Position numbers and translations under genes: made by a program. Positions 14,815 through 14,874 of a DNA stretch of 14,874 nucleotides are shown here, piece by piece. The notes below the pieces were generated by a model, which was not told the DNA's origin, searched no databases, and saw only the letters and a program-made list of their open reading frames with translations. The stretch's first letter is position 1. Each line of letters starts with the position of its first letter. This DNA is from Bacillota bacterium (lineage in GTDB: Bacteria > Bacillota > Clostridia > Acetivibrionales > DTU013). The stretch is taken from the NCBI GenBank assembly GCA_023435305.1, contig JAEYRV010000030.1, positions 1-14,874 of the forward strand, read 5' to 3'.

Positions 14815-14874
14815 CGGGGTCAGGCTTGAATTATTCCTTTATTCACTTGGGTGAATAAAGGAATAATTCAAGCC
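14815..14874. repeat. Palindromic repeat, full copy at window end
   Basis: The head CGGGGTCA (14815-14822) is followed by a perfect 24-bp inverted repeat (14823-14846 against 14851-14874) around loop TTGG. The window stops exactly at the end of the right arm, so the expected tail TGACCCCG is not seen. It stands in direct tandem with the half copy before it. Confidence 0.95.

Noticed and set aside
1..14874. CRISPR array or crRNA-like repeats
   Set aside because: The repeats are few, widely dispersed, long perfect palindromes in intergenic positions, without regular spacers or cas genes.
1..14874. Composite transposon bounded by the terminal repeats
   Set aside because: There is no transposase or integrase in the window, no target duplication can be seen, and the same repeat also occurs inside; an assembly break is simpler.

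Overview
The window most resembles an anaerobic, motile Bacillota (Clostridia-like) genome of moderate GC. The clues are the LplB/YtcP-type sugar ABC transporter with a Gly/Thr-rich linker after the solute-binding lipobox, the strong AGGAGG-type ribosome binding sites, a bacteriohemerythrin, a flagellin relative and the frequent ATA/AGA codons. A spirochaete is a weaker alternative, because lipoproteins with formylglycine-generating-enzyme folds like the first gene are common there. This assignment is inference; there is no rRNA or other phylogenetic marker in the window.

Layout. (1) 67-1146 (minus) is a lipoprotein with an FGE/SUMF1-like fold that lacks the catalytic cysteines. (2) 1445-5816 (plus) holds a class II ketose-bisphosphate aldolase, a 155-residue helical protein of unknown function and a 987-residue SF2 helicase with a hydrophobic, probably membrane-inserted segment near its C-terminus. 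(3) 5937-8300 (plus) holds a bacteriohemerythrin, a 125-residue miniature flagellin with its own promoter and terminator, a DUF1801 protein and a DODA-type extradiol dioxygenase. (4) 8425-8685 is the stump of an AraC regulator. (5) 8996-12743 (plus) is a sugar ABC importer made of a binding lipoprotein and two permeases without an ATPase; it ends at a strong, probably bidirectional terminator. (6) 12783-14771 (minus, convergent) is a cytoplasmic GH120-type beta-xylosidase. Parts 5 and 6 make sense together as xylo-oligosaccharide uptake and intracellular hydrolysis.

The most striking unexplained structure is a dispersed palindromic repeat (arm core GGGGTCAGGCTTGAA-NNN-TTCCTTTAT). It occurs at both window ends, twice upstream of the aldolase (one diverged copy, one half copy), and as a complete 70-bp copy that fills nearly the whole aldolase/155-aa gap. 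Copies lie flush against gene boundaries. One supplies the aldolase stop codon and last residues, and three lie immediately 5' of Shine-Dalgarno sequences. The arms differ between copies by compensatory changes, so the hairpin is preserved while its sequence drifts.

The best candidate for an undescribed system is the 155-aa protein plus membrane-segment helicase pair. The miniature flagellin is the second most unusual gene. No tRNA, rRNA, CRISPR array, transposase or integrase was seen.
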